NCBI GenBank assembly: GCA_014843695.1
Contig: CM026391.1
Location: 34,836,291 to 34,900,290 of the forward strand
Reading direction: 5' to 3'
Source: Archivesica marissinica
Taxonomy: Eukaryota > Mollusca > Bivalvia > Venerida > Vesicomyidae
Length of the DNA: 64,000 bases
Shown here: in pieces, positions 1 to 15,228 of the stretch
How the letters are laid out: each line of letters opens with the position of its first letter
Numbering within the stretch: the first letter of the stretch is position 1
Translations under genes and position numbers: made by a program
The notes under the pieces: model-generated
Told to the model about the DNA's origin: nothing
The model's input: the letters and a program-made list of their open reading frames with translations, nothing else
The model's database searches: none

Positions 1-208
1 AGCGCGTTCGCTTCAGGTGCGAAAGGCCACTGTTCGAGCCCCACTGGAGCCGTTACGAGTGTGTCCTTAGGCAAGGCATTTAAGTTCCACATTGCCTCTT
101 CTCTCTCCCTCGTGGCTATGGATTCCATCATGAATGAGGTCTCGAGAGTGATCAATAAAAGTTGTAAGAACTTGTTTCGTAATCGAGCTAAAATAAATTA
201 GTATAAAT
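1..208 (+). mobile_element. SINE family A (tRNA-derived), cut by the window edge
   Basis: This matches the body and 3' tail of the complete copies at 22542, 49573 and 51583. It has the B-box-like 'tgttcgagcccc', then a shared central domain ('ttaggcaaggcatttaa', 'gattccatca', 'gaggtctcgagagtg'), then the tail 'ttcgtaatcgagctaaaataa'. The tRNA head is truncated by the start of the window. Confidence 0.8.
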
Positions 209-394
209 ATACATCCCCAAAATGCCGACTTAAGTTTGGGTCCAAGGAGACGTATAAAATTATAGTTTTGACGCGCAATGTAAAACATGTACCGCCTGAA
301 TGTCTTGTATAACCAATGGGAAATTATCAACTTTATGATTGCCTAACAATTGATAATCATTTCTGTACCAAGTAAACCGCGAGAAATAGTTACC

Positions 395-706
395 ATGTAC
401 ATAGGCGGATCCAGGGGGTGGACCCAGAATACGCCCCCTCTAAAATTGCCAGTGTTCGGTTTTTTTGGTAAGTAATTTTTGTGTTTTCTATCAAAAAATG
501 CATCCTCATCTGGTATATCAACAGATTAAAACATGACCCATTCAATATAATAACCAACTGTATGCCCCAGAATGCTCCAGAAGCTGCCATTTCATACCTA
601 CACTTCAAATAAATTCCAGGGGAGGCCCCCCGGATACCCCCTCCTGTATCCTCACCCACCTTCACGCCCCCTAACCCAAAATCCTGGACCCGCCCCTGAT
701 GTATAT
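395..706. mobile_element. hAT-like MITE candidate
   Basis: The ends are imperfect inverted repeats: 'aggcggatccagg' on the left, and on the right 'cctggacccgcccctg', whose complement begins caggggcgg. They are flanked by the 8-bp near-duplication atgtacat / atgtatat. Eight-base target duplications and CAGGGGCGG-type ends suit hAT-type non-autonomous elements. The apparent reading frame inside (390-746, minus) is an accident of the GC-rich ends. The superfamily is inferred. Confidence 0.55.
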
Positions 707-708
707 TG

Positions 709-1202
709 TTAATGTTCTTACTCAACACATTAACCACAGTAATCAATCATTCTAAATCGATAATATAAATTAGTTGCAGAAACATATATTTATACTATAA
801 TTGTGAAGCAAATCAAATCGGCTACTGAGGCCTCATTTTCAATGGAATATATCGCCATGAAGTTAATGTTCTCTTCCATTATTGCTTAACACAGGTGATA
901 TGTACTCACAATTAGTACAGTGGTATAAACTTTATTTAGCTTACATCAATTGCGAAACAGACTTTAACAACTTATATTGGCCACTCTCGTTAGCGCGGTT
1001 AGTTTCGTATATGTGGTGTGTAGGGGGAGGGCGGGCGATACGAGTTGCCAGAGAAAACTAATATGTCCGATCTGATGTATTTTACGTTTATCGATGCCGT
1101 GGATAACTACACTCGGTGGTTTATAATATTGGGATCCCAACTAATAATCGTACAATATCATTAAAATATGTTCCCTCAATTCATTTTATTCCATATGATT
1201 AT
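709..1202. other. Unassigned non-coding sequence
   Basis: AT-rich single-copy-looking DNA. No coding exon, tandem repeat or recognisable element was seen. Confidence 0.5.
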
Positions 1203-1437
1203 GTGTGTGTTTTACGTTTATTTATCGTCGCTACCGGTTACCCATATGAGCGACGCTTCCTGAAGAGATTAGTCATTTTAGATTTTGGAGGATAGTGCAA
1301 TGATACAGACAGAGACCTATTCCAGTCTCCTCTGGTTATTTTACATGCACCGACACGAGACCTCGGTTTAGCGTCCCATCTGAAAGACTGTTAATTGTAT
1401 TAGGGTCAGACGGGGGATCGATCCTGCGATCTGGTGA
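1203..1437 (-). mobile_element. SINE family B (tRNA-Thr-like), damaged head
   Basis: Read on the minus strand, this is the body and tail of the commonest SINE in the window ('tttacgtttatttatcgtcg' marks its tail on the + strand). The tRNA-like head is lost after 'gatcgatcctgcgat', and a few bases are missing around 'cattccagtctcc'. Confidence 0.8.
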
Positions 1438-1693
1438 CCACCGTTCCATTGTATATACTTCTGGGTACGAGGTTAGAACCCGGACTGTATTGGTGAGCTA
1501 TTCGAACATAGGTATCTAAATTAGTCTTTTTTCATAATACAAGTTGACACTGTATCACTGTTGTACATGTATGATTGACAGTCTAATAAATAGTACACCG
1601 TTCGTTTCCGACCTTCACAGGGTCGTGACTACAATGGCTGCGAAACGGAAAGTTACCTGTGAACCAAACGCTTTGCAAATCTGAATAACAAAG

Positions 1694-1985
1694 TGTGCTT
1701 ACGTTTATTTCAGTATCGTCGCTACCGGTTGCCCATATGAGCGACGCCTCCTGAAGAGATTAGTTATTTTAGATTTTGGAGGATAGTGCAATGATACAGA
1801 CATAGACCCATTCCAGAGTCTCCTCTGGTTCTTTCACGTGCACGGTGTACAACACCGACACGAGACCTCGGTTTAACGTCCCATCTGAAAGACTGTTAAT
1901 TTTATTAGGGTCAGACGGGGGATCGAACCGGCGATCCCTGGATTACCAGTCCAGTGTTTTACCACTGGGCTACAGATCCGTCTGT
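1694..1985 (-). mobile_element. SINE family B, full length with target-site duplication
   Basis: It is flanked by a perfect 11-bp direct repeat, gaataacaaag (1683-1693 and 1986-1996). On the minus strand it starts with a tRNA-like head whose anticodon arm ctgga-ctggtaa-tccag gives anticodon GGT (Thr), followed by the B box 'ggttcgatccc', a conserved middle ('gggacgttaaaccgaggtct') and an A-rich tail. Confidence 0.9.
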
Positions 1986-1996
1986 GAATAACAAAG

Positions 1997-2576
1997 ACCT
2001 ATCGTTTAATGTTTTTTCTTGGTTTATATGCAATAAGAGACATTACTTCCCTTGATGGATAAGTCAGATTTATCCCGAAATGTATATTGGTCCTTTTAGT
2101 TGGAATCGTTTGATTTTACTGTTGTCGTTTAAACAGACGTTAGCGTCCATGCGTTAGGATAAATGTAATTTTACCAAAATCGTGTTAATTAATTGAACCA
2201 ATTTTTACAGTAAGGTATCCATTGGACATGCTAAAGGGTATCTGTCGAGATTTAATAATTTCATAATTATAAGACGCGAATACGGATAAGAATGGAAAAC
2301 ATGTGGTGCAAAGGAAACAGCGATAAAAACAGAGGAAACCAATTAAGAGGATCGATATACTATTAGGAGTATTCAGGGGCAGTAACTGACTAATGTTTCT
2401 CATTGATTGCATAGAACCGGGACTCTGGCATACCCTGCTGTTTCTGGATACCAGTATAACCTTCAATAAGCTCCAATGCTTCCAAAACCCACATCCAGAA
2501 GGCGTCGTCGTCATTACATTTGGTTTGTTTATAGTTATTTCTTCTACTTTCGGTTTCGGTTTTAAATCAATGCAAG
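1997..2576. other. Unassigned sequence with a weak minus-strand open frame
   Basis: This holds part of a 168-codon minus-strand frame (2185-2691) whose upstream end runs into a SINE. I recognise no protein family in it. It contains a hydrophobic stretch rich in Leu, Phe and Cys, but there are no convincing splice sites in phase. It could be a relic exon or chance. Confidence 0.3.
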
Positions 2577-2585
2577 ATACAACAC

Positions 2586-2790
2586 GTCCATGGTCCAGTG
2601 GTAGAGCGTCGGATTTGGAATCGAACGGTCCCGGGTTCGATACTCGGTCAGGCCACGTATGTAGTGTCATTGAGCAAGGCACCTCACACACATTGCTTAG
2701 TACTGGTTAATCGCTTAGGTCGGCTAAGCTTGCCCAGGAAAACATGTCTAAGTCCCCGCGAGGGGTTTGACATTAAAAGGAACATACAAC
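2586..2790 (+). mobile_element. SINE family H (tRNA-derived)
   Basis: A tRNA-like head ('ccatggtccagtggtagagc', then B box 'gggttcgatac') is followed by a non-tRNA body and an (AACATAC)n tail. It is flanked by atacaacac (2577-2585 and 2791-2799), though the right copy merges with the tail. The anticodon stem has lost a base, so it is not a working tRNA gene. Confidence 0.75.
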
Positions 2791-2799
2791 ATACAACAC

Positions 2800-3333
2800 A
2801 TATAGCAAATTATTATGAATGTGTTGAAAATTGGTCTCAACTAATATCTTAATTGAGTTATTATATATACGTGGCGTGTATTCATAAATGTGTTCTGTTT
2901 GTTGAACTATTGACATTGTCAAGTTCAAATATTCTGAATAGCGCCAATTTAGAACAAGATACAATACGTTAACTGTGTAATAAAATGTTTATGACATAAA
3001 ACATAATATAATTCTATTCATATTAAAGACAGTTATAAACTAGTATATTACCGTTAAATTGAAAATCCAATGTTATACGAAATTTATCTGAAGTTTTCAA
3101 TTTAAATTTTCAAAATTCATCTAAAAATTAAACATGGACAACAATTTACTTCCTCTTCGACGTGAAGATTTAAAATCGACACAACCGTTGTAAATCAAGC
3201 GCTTATAAACCGTTTGCGGTTGTGTTTATATACACACCAATAGATTGGTTATATAAATAGACCTGCCTAGCAGGCCCTAGCAAGTGTAGTAATGCATGTC
3301 TATATTGTTGAATATCTGTATGATTGTCACGAA
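2800..3333. other. Unassigned AT-rich sequence
   Basis: Non-repetitive AT-rich DNA. No exon or element was supported. Confidence 0.5.
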
Positions 3334-3348
3334 TGTAACGCTAGTTTT

Positions 3349-3630
3349 GTGTGTGTTTTACGTTTATTTATCGTCGCTACCGGTACGAGCGACACCTCCT
3401 GAAGAGATTAGTAATTTTAGATTTTGGAGGATAGTGCAATGATACAGACAGAGAACAATTCCAGAATCTCCTCTGGTTCTTTTACGTGCACGGTGTAAAG
3501 CACCGACACGAGACCTCGGTTTAACGTCCCATCTGAAAGACTGTTAATTTTATTAGGGTCAGACGGGGGATCGAACCTGCGATCCCTGGATTACCAGTCC
3601 AGCGTGTTACCACTGGACTACAGATCCGTC
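3349..3630 (-). mobile_element. SINE family B with 15-bp target-site duplication
   Basis: A perfect direct repeat tgtaacgctagtttt lies at 3334-3348 and 3631-3645. The element is nearly intact, with a small deletion near 'accggtacgagcgacacc'. The exact duplication suggests a relatively recent insertion. Confidence 0.92.
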
Positions 3631-3645
3631 TGTAACGCTAGTTTT

Positions 3646-4092
3646 AACGATGAGAGTCAAATTTATGAATATTACAGCAGCAAATTATAAATACAAATAA
3701 GAAATAGTCCTTCAATCTTAACCGAACATCACATGGAAGGCAATTCACCACATATATGTCGTATGATAATGTAGTAACAATATAGATCAAATACTTAGGC
3801 AATGTCAAAATGAATGTATTATTTTTTCCCCGTTTGTTTCAGTTTTTAGACTGTAATTGACGAAATCTGAGATTTTTATTTAAAATATAGATAATAAACA
3901 TAAGCAATAGTTGTGTCCTGCTTGAGACAAGTATATATTTTTCAAAATGTCTGAATTGCGCATCGGACAATTTCGGACGTTTTCGTGGAAACAAAATGGC
4001 GGCACCCATACTGTAAATAATGTACATAATTTAAGTTTTATTTATATACTTTTGCAAATTCAATTTTATTCAGTGGATAATATACATAGTGA
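3646..4092. other. Unassigned sequence left of the large array
   Basis: Ordinary AT-rich DNA up to the first array unit. No coding evidence. Confidence 0.5.
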
Positions 4093-7000
4093 GTCATTCA
4101 CTATCATTACTACTCACTCACTATCATTGCTACTCACTCACTATCATTACTACTCATTCACTATCATTACTCCTCACTCACTATCATTACTACTCATTCA
4201 CTATCATTACTCCTCACTCACTATCATTACTACTCACTCACTATCATTACTACTCACTCACTATCATTGCTACTCACTCACTACCATTTCTACTCACACA
4301 CTATCATTGCTACTCACTCACTATCATTACTACTCATTCACTATCATTACTACTCACTCACTATCATTGCTACTCACTCACTATCATTGCTACTCACTCA
4401 CTATCATTGCTACTCACTCACTACCATTGCTACTCACTCACTATCATTGCTATCACTATCATTGCTCCTCACTATCATTGCTACTCACTCACTATCATTG
4501 CTACTCACTATCATTGCTCCTCACTATCATTACTACTCACTCACTATCATTGCTACTCACTCACTACCATTTCTACTCACACACTATCATTGCTACTCAC
4601 TCACTATCATTACTACTCATTCACTATCATTACTACTCACTCACTATCATTGCTACTCACTCACTATCATTGCTACTCACTCACTATCATTGCTACTCAC
4701 TCACTACCATTGCTACTCACTCACTATCATTACTACTCACTATCATTGCTACTTATTCACTACCATTGCTACTCACTCACTATCATTGCTACTCACTATC
4801 ATTGCTACTCACTATCATTGCTACTCACTCACTCACTATCATTGCTACTCACTATCATTGCTACTCACTATCATTGCTATTCACTCACTATCATTGCTAC
4901 TCACTCACTATCATTACTACTCACTATCATTGTTACTCATTCACTACCATTGCTACTCACTCACTATCATTGCTACTCACTCACTATCATTGCTACTCAC
5001 TCACTATCATTGCTACTCACTCACTATCATTGCTACTCACTCACTATCATTTCTACTCACTCACTATCATTGCTACTCACTAGCATTGCTACTCACTCAC
5101 TATCATTGCTACTCACTCACTATCATTGCTACTCACTCACTATCATTACTATTCACTATCATTGCTACTCATTCACTACCATTGCTACTCACTCACTATC
5201 ATTGCTACTCACTCACTATCATTTCTACTCACTCACTATCATTGCTACTCACTAGCATTGCTACTCACTCACTAGCATTGCTCCTCACTCACTATCATTA
5301 CTACTCACTATCATTGCTACTCACTCACTATCATTACTACTCACTCACAATCATTACTACTAACTATCATTGCTACTCACTCACTATCATTGCTACTCAC
5401 TCACTATCATTACTACTCACTATAATTGCTCCTCACTCACTATCATTGCTCCTCACTCACTATAATTACTACTCACTCACTATCATTACTCCTCACTCAC
5501 TATCATTGCTCCTCACTCACTATAATTACTACTCACTCACTATCATTACTACTCACTCACTATCATTGCTACTCACTATCATTACTACTCACTATCATAC
5601 TACTCACTCACTATCATTGCTACTCACTCACTATCATTACTACTCACTATCATTACTACTCACTATCATTACTACTCACTCACTATCATTACTACTCACT
5701 CACTATCATTACTACTCACTCACTATCATTGCTACTCACTACCATTACTACTCACTCACTATCATTACTACTCACTCACTATCATTACTCCTCACTCACT
5801 ATCATTACTACTCACTATCATTACTACTCACTATCATTACTACTCACTATCATTACTACTCACTATCATTACTCCTCACTCACTATCATTACTACTCACT
5901 CACTATCATTACTACTCACTCACTATCATTACTCCTCACTCACTATCATTACTACTCACTCACTATCATTACTACTCACTCACTATCATTCTACTACTCA
6001 CTATCATTATTTACTCCTCACTCACTATCATTACTCCTCACTCACTATCATTGCTACTCACTCACTATCATTACTACTCACTATCATTACTACTCACTCA
6101 CTATCATTACTCCTCACTCACTATCATTACTCCTCACTCACTATCATTACTACTCACTCACTATCATTACTCCTCACTCACTATCATTACTACTCACTCA
6201 CTATCATTACTACTCACTCACTATCATTGCTACTCACTATCATTGCTACTCACTATTATTGCTACTCACTCACTATCATTGCTACTCACTATCATTGCTA
6301 CTCACTATTATTGCTACTCACTCACAATCTTTGCTACTCACTATCATTGCTACTCACTATCATTACTACTCACTCACTATCATTACTACTCACTCACTAT
6401 CATTACTACTCACTATCATTACTACTCACTATCATTACTACTCACTCACTATCATTACTACTCACTCACTATCATTACTACTCACTATCATTGCTACTCA
6501 CTATCATTGCTACTCACTATCATTGCTACTCACTCAATATCATTGCTACTCATTCACTATCATTACTACTCACTCACTATCATTACTACTCACTCACTAT
6601 CATTACTACTCACTATCATTACTACTCACTATCATTGCTACTCACTCACTATCATTGCTACTCACTATCATTACTACTCACTATCATTACTACTCACTAT
6701 CATTACTACTCACTCACTATCATTACTACTCACTCACTATCATTGTTACTCACTCACTATCATTACTACTCACTCACTATAATTACTACTCACTCACTAT
6801 CATTACTACTCACTCACTATCATTGCTACTCACTATCATTGCTACTCACTCACTATCATTGCTACTCACTAACTATCATTACTCCTCACTCACTATCATT
6901 GCTACTCACTCACTATCATTGCTGCTCACTCACTATCATTGCTACTCACTCACTATCATTACTACTCACTATCATTACTACTCACTATCATTACTACTCA

Positions 7001-10000
7001 CTATCATTACTACTCACTATCATTACTACTCACTATCATTACTACTCACTATCATTACTACTCACTCACTATCATTACTACTCACTCACTATCATTACTC
7101 CTCACTCACTATCATTACTACTCACTATCATTACTACTCACTATCATTACTACTCATATCATTACTACTCACTATCATTACTACTCACTATCATTACTAC
7201 TCACTATCATTGCTACTCACTCACTATCATTACTACTCACTCACTATCATTGCTACTCACTCACTATCATTACTACTCACTATCATTACTACTCACTATC
7301 ATTACTACTCACTATCATTGCTCCTCACTATCATTACTACTCACTCACTATCATTACTACTCACTCACTATCATTACTTACTCACTATCATTACTACTCA
7401 CTATCATTACTACTCAATCATTACTACTCACTATCATTACTACTCACTCACTATCATTGCTACTCACTCACTATCATTGCTCCTCACTCACTATCATTAC
7501 TACTCACTATCATTACTACTCACTATCATTACTACTCACTATCATTACTACTCACTATCATTACTACTCACTATCATTACTACTCACTCACTATCATTAC
7601 TACTCACTCACTATCATTACTTACTCACTATCATTACTACTCACTATCATTACTACTCACTATCATTACTACTCACTATCATTACTACTCACTCACTATC
7701 ATTACTACTCACTCACTATCATTACTCCTCACTCACTATCATTACTACTCACTATCATTACTACTCACTATCATTACTACTCACTATCATTACTACTCAC
7801 TATCATTACTACTCACTATCATTGCTACTCACTCACTATCATTACTACTCACTCACTATCATTGCTACTCACTCACTATCATTACTACTCACTATCATTA
7901 CTACTCACTATCATTACTACTCACTCACTATCATTGCTCCTCACTCACTATCATTACTACTCACTCACTATCATTACTACTCACTCACTATCATTACTCC
8001 TCACTCACTATCATTACTACTCACTATCATTGCTACTCACTATCATTGCTACTCACTCACTATCATTACTCCTCACTCACTATCATTACTACTCACTATC
8101 ATTACTACTCACTATCATTACTACTCATTCACTATCATTACTACTCACTCACTATCATTACTACTCACTATCATTACTACTCACTATCATTACTACTCAT
8201 TCACTATCATTACTACTCACTCACTATCATTACTACTCACTATCATTGCTACTCACTATCATTGCTACTCACTAGCATTGCTCCTCACTCACTATCATTA
8301 CTACTCACTATCATTACTACTCACTATCATTACTACTCACTCACTATCATTGCTACTCACTCACTATCATTGCTACTCACTCACTATCATTACTACTCAC
8401 TATCATTACTACTCACTATCATTGCTACTCACTCACTATCATTGCTACTCACTCACTATCATTGCTACTCACTCACTATCATTACTACTCACTATCATTA
8501 CTACTCCTCACTATCATTGCTACTCACTCACTATCATTACTACTCACTATCATTACTACTCACTATCATTCTACTCACTATCATTGCTACTCACTCACTA
8601 TCATTACTACTCACTATCATTACTACTCACTATCATTGCTACTCACTATCATTGCTACTCACTCACTATCATTGCTACTCACTCACTATCATTACTACTC
8701 ACTATCATTACTACTCACTATCATTGCTACTCACTATCATTGCTACTCACTCACTATCATTGCTACTCACTCACTATCATTACTACTCACTATCATTACT
8801 ACTCACTATCATTGCTACTCACTATCATTGCTACTCACTCACTATCATTACTACTCACTATCATTACTACTCACTATCATTGCTACTCACTCACTATCAT
8901 TACTACTCACTATCATTGCTACTAACTATCATTGCTACTCACTATCATTGCTACTCACTCACTATCATTACTACTCACTATCATTGCTACTCACTATCAT
9001 TGCTACTCACTATCATTGCTACTCACTCACTATCATACTACTCACTATCATTGCTACTCACTATCATTACTACTCACTATCATTACTACTCACTATCATT
9101 GCTACTCACTATCATTGCTACTCACTATCATTACTACTCACTATCATTGCTACTCACTATCATTGCTACTCACTCACTATCATTACTACTCACTATCATT
9201 GCTACTCACTATCATTGCTACTCACTATCATTGCTACTCACTCACTATCATTACTACTCACTATCATTGCTACTCACTATCATTGCTACTCACTATCATT
9301 GCTACTCACTCACTATCATTACTACTCACTATCATTACTACTCACTATCATTGCTACTCACTATCATTACTACTCACTATCATTACTACTCACTATCATT
9401 ACTACTCACTAGCATTGCTACTCACTATCATTGCTACTCACTCACTATCATTGCTACTCACTCACTATCATTACTACTCACTATCATTGCTACTCACTCA
9501 CTATCATTGCTACTCACTCACTATCATTGCTACTCACTCACTATCATTGCTACTCACTACCATTGCTACTCACTCACTATCATTACTACTCACTATCATT
9601 GCTACTCACTATCATTACTACTCACTCACTATCATTGCTACTCACTCACTATCATTGCTACTCACTACCATTGCTACTCACTCACTATCATTACTACTCA
9701 CTATCATTACTACTCACTATCATTGCTACTCACTATCATTGCTACTCACTCACTATCATTACTACTCACTATCATTACTACTCACTATCATTGCTACTCA
9801 CTCACTATCATTACTACTCACTATCATTGCTACTAACTATCATTGCTACTCACTATCATTGCTACTCACTCACTATCATTACTACTCACTCTCATTGCTA
9901 CTCACTATCATTGCTACGTACTATCATTGCTACTCACTCACTATCATTACTACTCACTATCATTGCTACTCACTATCATTACTACTCACTATCATTACTA

Positions 10001-13000
10001 CTCACTATCATTGCTACTCACTATCATTGCTACTCACTATCATTACTACTCACTATCATTACTACTCACTATCATTACTACTCACTAGCATTGCTACTCA
10101 CTATCATTGCTACTCACTCACTATCATTGCTACTCACTCACTATCATTACTACTCACTATCATTGCTACTCACTCACTATCATTGCTACTCACTCACTAT
10201 CATTGCTACTCACTCACTATCATTGCTACTCACTACCATTGCTACTCACTCACTATCATTACTACTCACTCACTATCATTACTCCTCACTCACTATCATT
10301 ACTACTCACTATCATTACTACTCACTATCATTACTACTCACTATCATTACTACTCACTATCATTACTACTCACTCACTATCATTACTACTCACTCACTAT
10401 CATTACTCCTCACTCACTATCATTACTACTCACTATCATTACTACTCACTATCATTACTACTCACTATCATTACTACTCACTATCATTACTACTCACTAT
10501 CATTACTACTCACTATCATTGCTACTCACTCACTATCATTACTACTCACTCACTATCATTGCTACTCACTCACTATCATTACTACTCACTATCATTACTA
10601 CTCACTCACTATCATTGCTCCTCACTCACTATCATTACAACTCACTCACTATCATTACTACTCACTCACTATCATTACTCCTCACTCACTATCATTACTA
10701 CTCACTATCATTGCTACTCACTATCATTGCTACTCACTCACTATCATTACTCCTCACTCACTATCATTACTACTCACTATCATTACTACTCACTATCATT
10801 ACTACTCATTCACTATCATTACTACTCACTCACTATCATTACTACTCACTATCATTACTACTCACTATCATTACTACTCATTCACTATCATTACTACTCA
10901 CTCACTATCATTACTACTCACTATCATTGCTACTCACTATCATTGCTACTCACTATCATTGCTACTCACTCAATCATTACTACTCACTATCATTACTACT
11001 CACTATCATTACTACTCACTATCATTGCTACTCACTCACTATCATTACTACTCACTATCATTACTACTCACTATCATTACTACTCACTATCATTACTACT
11101 ATCATTGCTACTCACTATCATTGCTACTCACTATCATTACTACTCACTATCATCTACTCACTATCATTGCTACTCACTCACTATCATTACTACTCACTAT
11201 CATTACTACTCACTATCATTGCTACTCACTATCATTGCTACTCACTCACTATCATTACTACTCACTATCATTGCTACTCACTATCATTGCTACTCACTAT
11301 CATTGCTACTCACTCACTATCATTACTACTCACTATCATTACTACTCACTATCATTGCTACTCACTATCATTACTACTCACTATCATTACTACTCACTAT
11401 CATTACTACTCACTATCATTGCTACTCACTATCATTGCTACTCACTCACTATCATTGCTACTCACTCACTATCATTACTACTCACTATCATTGCTACTCA
11501 CTCACTATCATTGCTACTCACTCACTATCATTGCTACTCACTCACTATCATTGCTACTCACTATCATTACTACTCACTATCATTACTACTCACTATCATT
11601 ACTACTCACTTATCATTACTACTCACTCCTATCATTACTCTCACTATCATTGCTACTCACTATCATTGCTACTCACTATCATTGCTACTCACTCACTATC
11701 ATTACTACTCACTATCATTGCTACTCACTATCATTGCTACTCACTATCATTACTACTCACTATCATTACTACTCACTATCATTACTACTCACTAGCATTG
11801 CTACTCACTATCATTGCTACTCACTCACTATCATTGCTACTCACTCACTATCATTACTACTCACTATCATTGCTACTCACTCACTATCATTGCTACTCAC
11901 TCACTATCATTGCTACTCACTCACTATCATTGCTACTCACTACCATTGCTACTCACTCACTATCATTACTACTCACTATCATTGCTACTCACTATCATTA
12001 CTACTCACTCACTATCATTGCTACTCACTCACTATCATTGCTACTCACTACCATTGCTACTCACTCACTATCATTACTACTCACTATCATTACTACTCAC
12101 TATCATTGCTACTCACTATCATTGCTACTCACTCACTATCATTACTACTCACTATCATTACTACTCACTATCATTGCTACTCACTCACTATCATTACTAC
12201 TCACTATCATTGCTACTAACTATCATTGCTACTCACTATCATTGCTACTCACTCACTATCATTACTACTCACTCTCATTGCTACTCACTATCATTGCTAC
12301 GTACTATCATTGCTACTCACTCACTATCATTACTACTCACTATCATTGCTACTCACTATCATTACTACTCACTATCATTACTACTCACTATCATTGCTAC
12401 TCACTATCATTGCTACTCACTATCATTACTACTCACTATCATTACTACTCACTATCATTACTACTCACTAGCATTGCTACTCACTATCATTGCTACTCAC
12501 TCACTATCATTGCTACTCACTCACTATCATTACTACTCACTATCATTGCTACTCACTCACTATCATTGCTACTCACTCACTATCATTGCTACTCACTCAC
12601 TATCATTGCTACTCACTACCATTGCTACTCACTCACTATCATTACTACTCACTATCATTGCTACTCACTATCATTACTACTCACTCACTATCATTGCTAC
12701 TCACTCACTATCATTACTACTCACTATCATTACTACTCACTATCATTACTACTCACTCACTATCATTGCTCCTCACTCACTATCATTACTACTCACTCAC
12801 TATCATTACTACTCACTCACTATCATTACTCCTCACTCACTATCATTACTACTCACTATCATTACTACTCACTATCATTACTACTCACTATCATTACTAC
12901 TCACTCACTATCATTACTACTCACTCACTATCATTACTCCTCACTCACTATCATTACTACTCACTATCATTACTACTCACTATCATTACTACTCACTATC

Positions 13001-14886
13001 ATTACTACTCACTATCATTACTACTCACTATCATTACTACTCACTATCATTGCTACTCACTCACTATCATTACTACTCACTCACTATCATTGCTACTCAC
13101 TCACTATCATTACTACTCACTATCATTACTACTCACTATCATTACTACTCACTCACTATCATTGCTCCTCACTCACTATCATTACTACTCACTCACTATC
13201 ATTACTACTCACTCACTATCATTACTCCTCACTCACTATCATTACTACTCACTATCATTACTACTCACTATCATTACTACTCACTATCATTACTACTCAC
13301 TATCATTACTACTCACTATCATTACTACTCACTATCATTGCTACTCACTCACTATCATTACTACTCACTCACTATCATTGCTACTCACTCACTATCATTA
13401 CTACTCACTATCATTACTACTCACTATCATTACTACTCACTCACTATCATTGCTCCTCACTCACTATCATTACAACTCACTCACTATCATTACTACTCAC
13501 TCACTATCATTACTCCTCACTCACTATCATTACTACTCACTATCATTGCTACTCACTATCATTGCTACTCACTCACTATCATTACTCCTCACTCACTATC
13601 ATTACTACTCACTATCATTACTACTCACTATCATTACTACTCATTCACTATCATTACTACTCACTCACTATCATTACTACTCACTATCATTACTACTCAC
13701 TATCATTACTACTCATTCACTATCATTACTACTCACTCACTATCATTACTACTCACTATCATTGCTACTCACTATCATTGCTACTCACTAGCATTGCTCC
13801 TCACTCACTATCATTACTACTCACTATCATTACTACTCACTATCATTACTACTCACTCACTATCATTGCTACTCACTCACTATCATTGCTACTCACTCAC
13901 TATCATTACTACTCACTATCATTACTACTCACTATCATTGCTACTCACTCACTATCATTGCTACTCACTCACTATCATTGCTACTCACTCACTATCATTG
14001 CTACTCACTCACTATCATTACTACTCACTATCATTACTACTCTCTCACTATCATTGCTACTCACTCACTATCATTACTACTCACTATCATTACTACTCAC
14101 TATCATTGCTACTCACTATCATTGCTACTCACTCACTATCATTGCTACTCACTCACTATCATTACTACTCACTATCATTACTACTCACTATCATTGCTAC
14201 TCACTATCATTGCTACTCACTCACTATCATTGCTACTCACTCACTATCATTACTACTCACTATCATTACTACTCACTATCATTGCTACTCACTATCATTG
14301 CTACTCACTCACTATCATTACTACTCACTATCATTACTACTCACTATCATTGCTACTCACTCACTATCATTACTACTCACTATCATTGCTACTCACTATC
14401 ATTGCTACTCACTCACTATCATTACTACTCACTATCATTACTACTCACTATCATTGCTACTCACTATCATTGCTACTCACTATCATTGCTACTCACTCAC
14501 TATCATTACTACTCACTATCATTGCTACTCACTATCATTACTACTCACTATCATTGCTACTCACTATCATTGCTACTCACTATCATTACTACTCACTATC
14601 ATTACTACTCACTATCATTACTACTCACTAGCATTGCTACTCACTATCATTGCTACTCACTCACTATCATTGCTACTCACTCACTATCATTACTACTCAC
14701 TATCATTGCTACTCACTCACTATCATTGCTACTCACTCACTATCATTGCTACTCACTCACTATCATTGCTACTCACTACCATTGCTACTCACTCACTATC
14801 ATTACTACTCACTATCATTGCTACTCACTATCATTACTACTCACTCACTATCATTGCTATTCACTCACTATCATTGCTCCTCACTA
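4093..14886. repeat. 10.8-kb minisatellite array of 16- and 20-bp units
   Basis: The 16-bp core is 'ctatcattactactca', with G replacing A at the ninth base in many units. About half the units carry an extra 'ctca', making 20 bp. The + strand is almost free of G (one G per G-type unit) and contains neither stop codons nor ATG in typical units, so it reads open in all three frames for up to about 1800 codons; this is not a gene. Rare variants (agcattg, accattg, ctaactatc, gtactatc) act as landmarks. The pair of agcattg variants 676 bp apart (9411, 10087) recurs at 11794 and 12470, an offset of 2383 bp. The block around 8100-8290 recurs at 13616-13806, an offset of 5516 bp. Both show large segmental duplication inside the array. 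Confidence 0.95.
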
Positions 14887-15228
14887 CTAATATATAAAAA
14901 CGTATAATTCCTAATACGGAACACGATAGCTTAACATATTGTGCATAATTATAATACTCTTATGCATCAAATACGTGCATGTTTATAAATCTACATTGAA
15001 ACCTGTTTTAGTGATTACCTCAATTAAGCAACTAACCTATATTTAGCAGTCAGCTTCCCGATTACCAATTTGTTGCTTTATTATACATTTGATCTCTATT
15101 AAGCAACCACCTGTGCTAAGCAGACACTTTCTGCGACCCTTGATTGGCTACTTAAGACAAGTTTGACTGTATATCAACTTAATTAACAATGTTGTTCTCC
15201 TTTGACATGCACACGACAACGTGTTCAC
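14887..15228. other. Unassigned sequence
   Basis: AT-rich DNA between the array and a SINE. No exon or repeat was seen. Confidence 0.5.

Noticed and set aside
2185..2691. 168-codon minus-strand gene
   Set aside because: The upstream part is SINE sequence, with no domain and no convincing splice context. Kept only as unassigned sequence.
4267..14897. Very long open frames (up to about 1800 codons) in the 16/20-bp array
   Set aside because: They arise because the unit lacks stop codons. There is no ATG in typical units, all three + frames are open at once, and the peptide is only the repeat.
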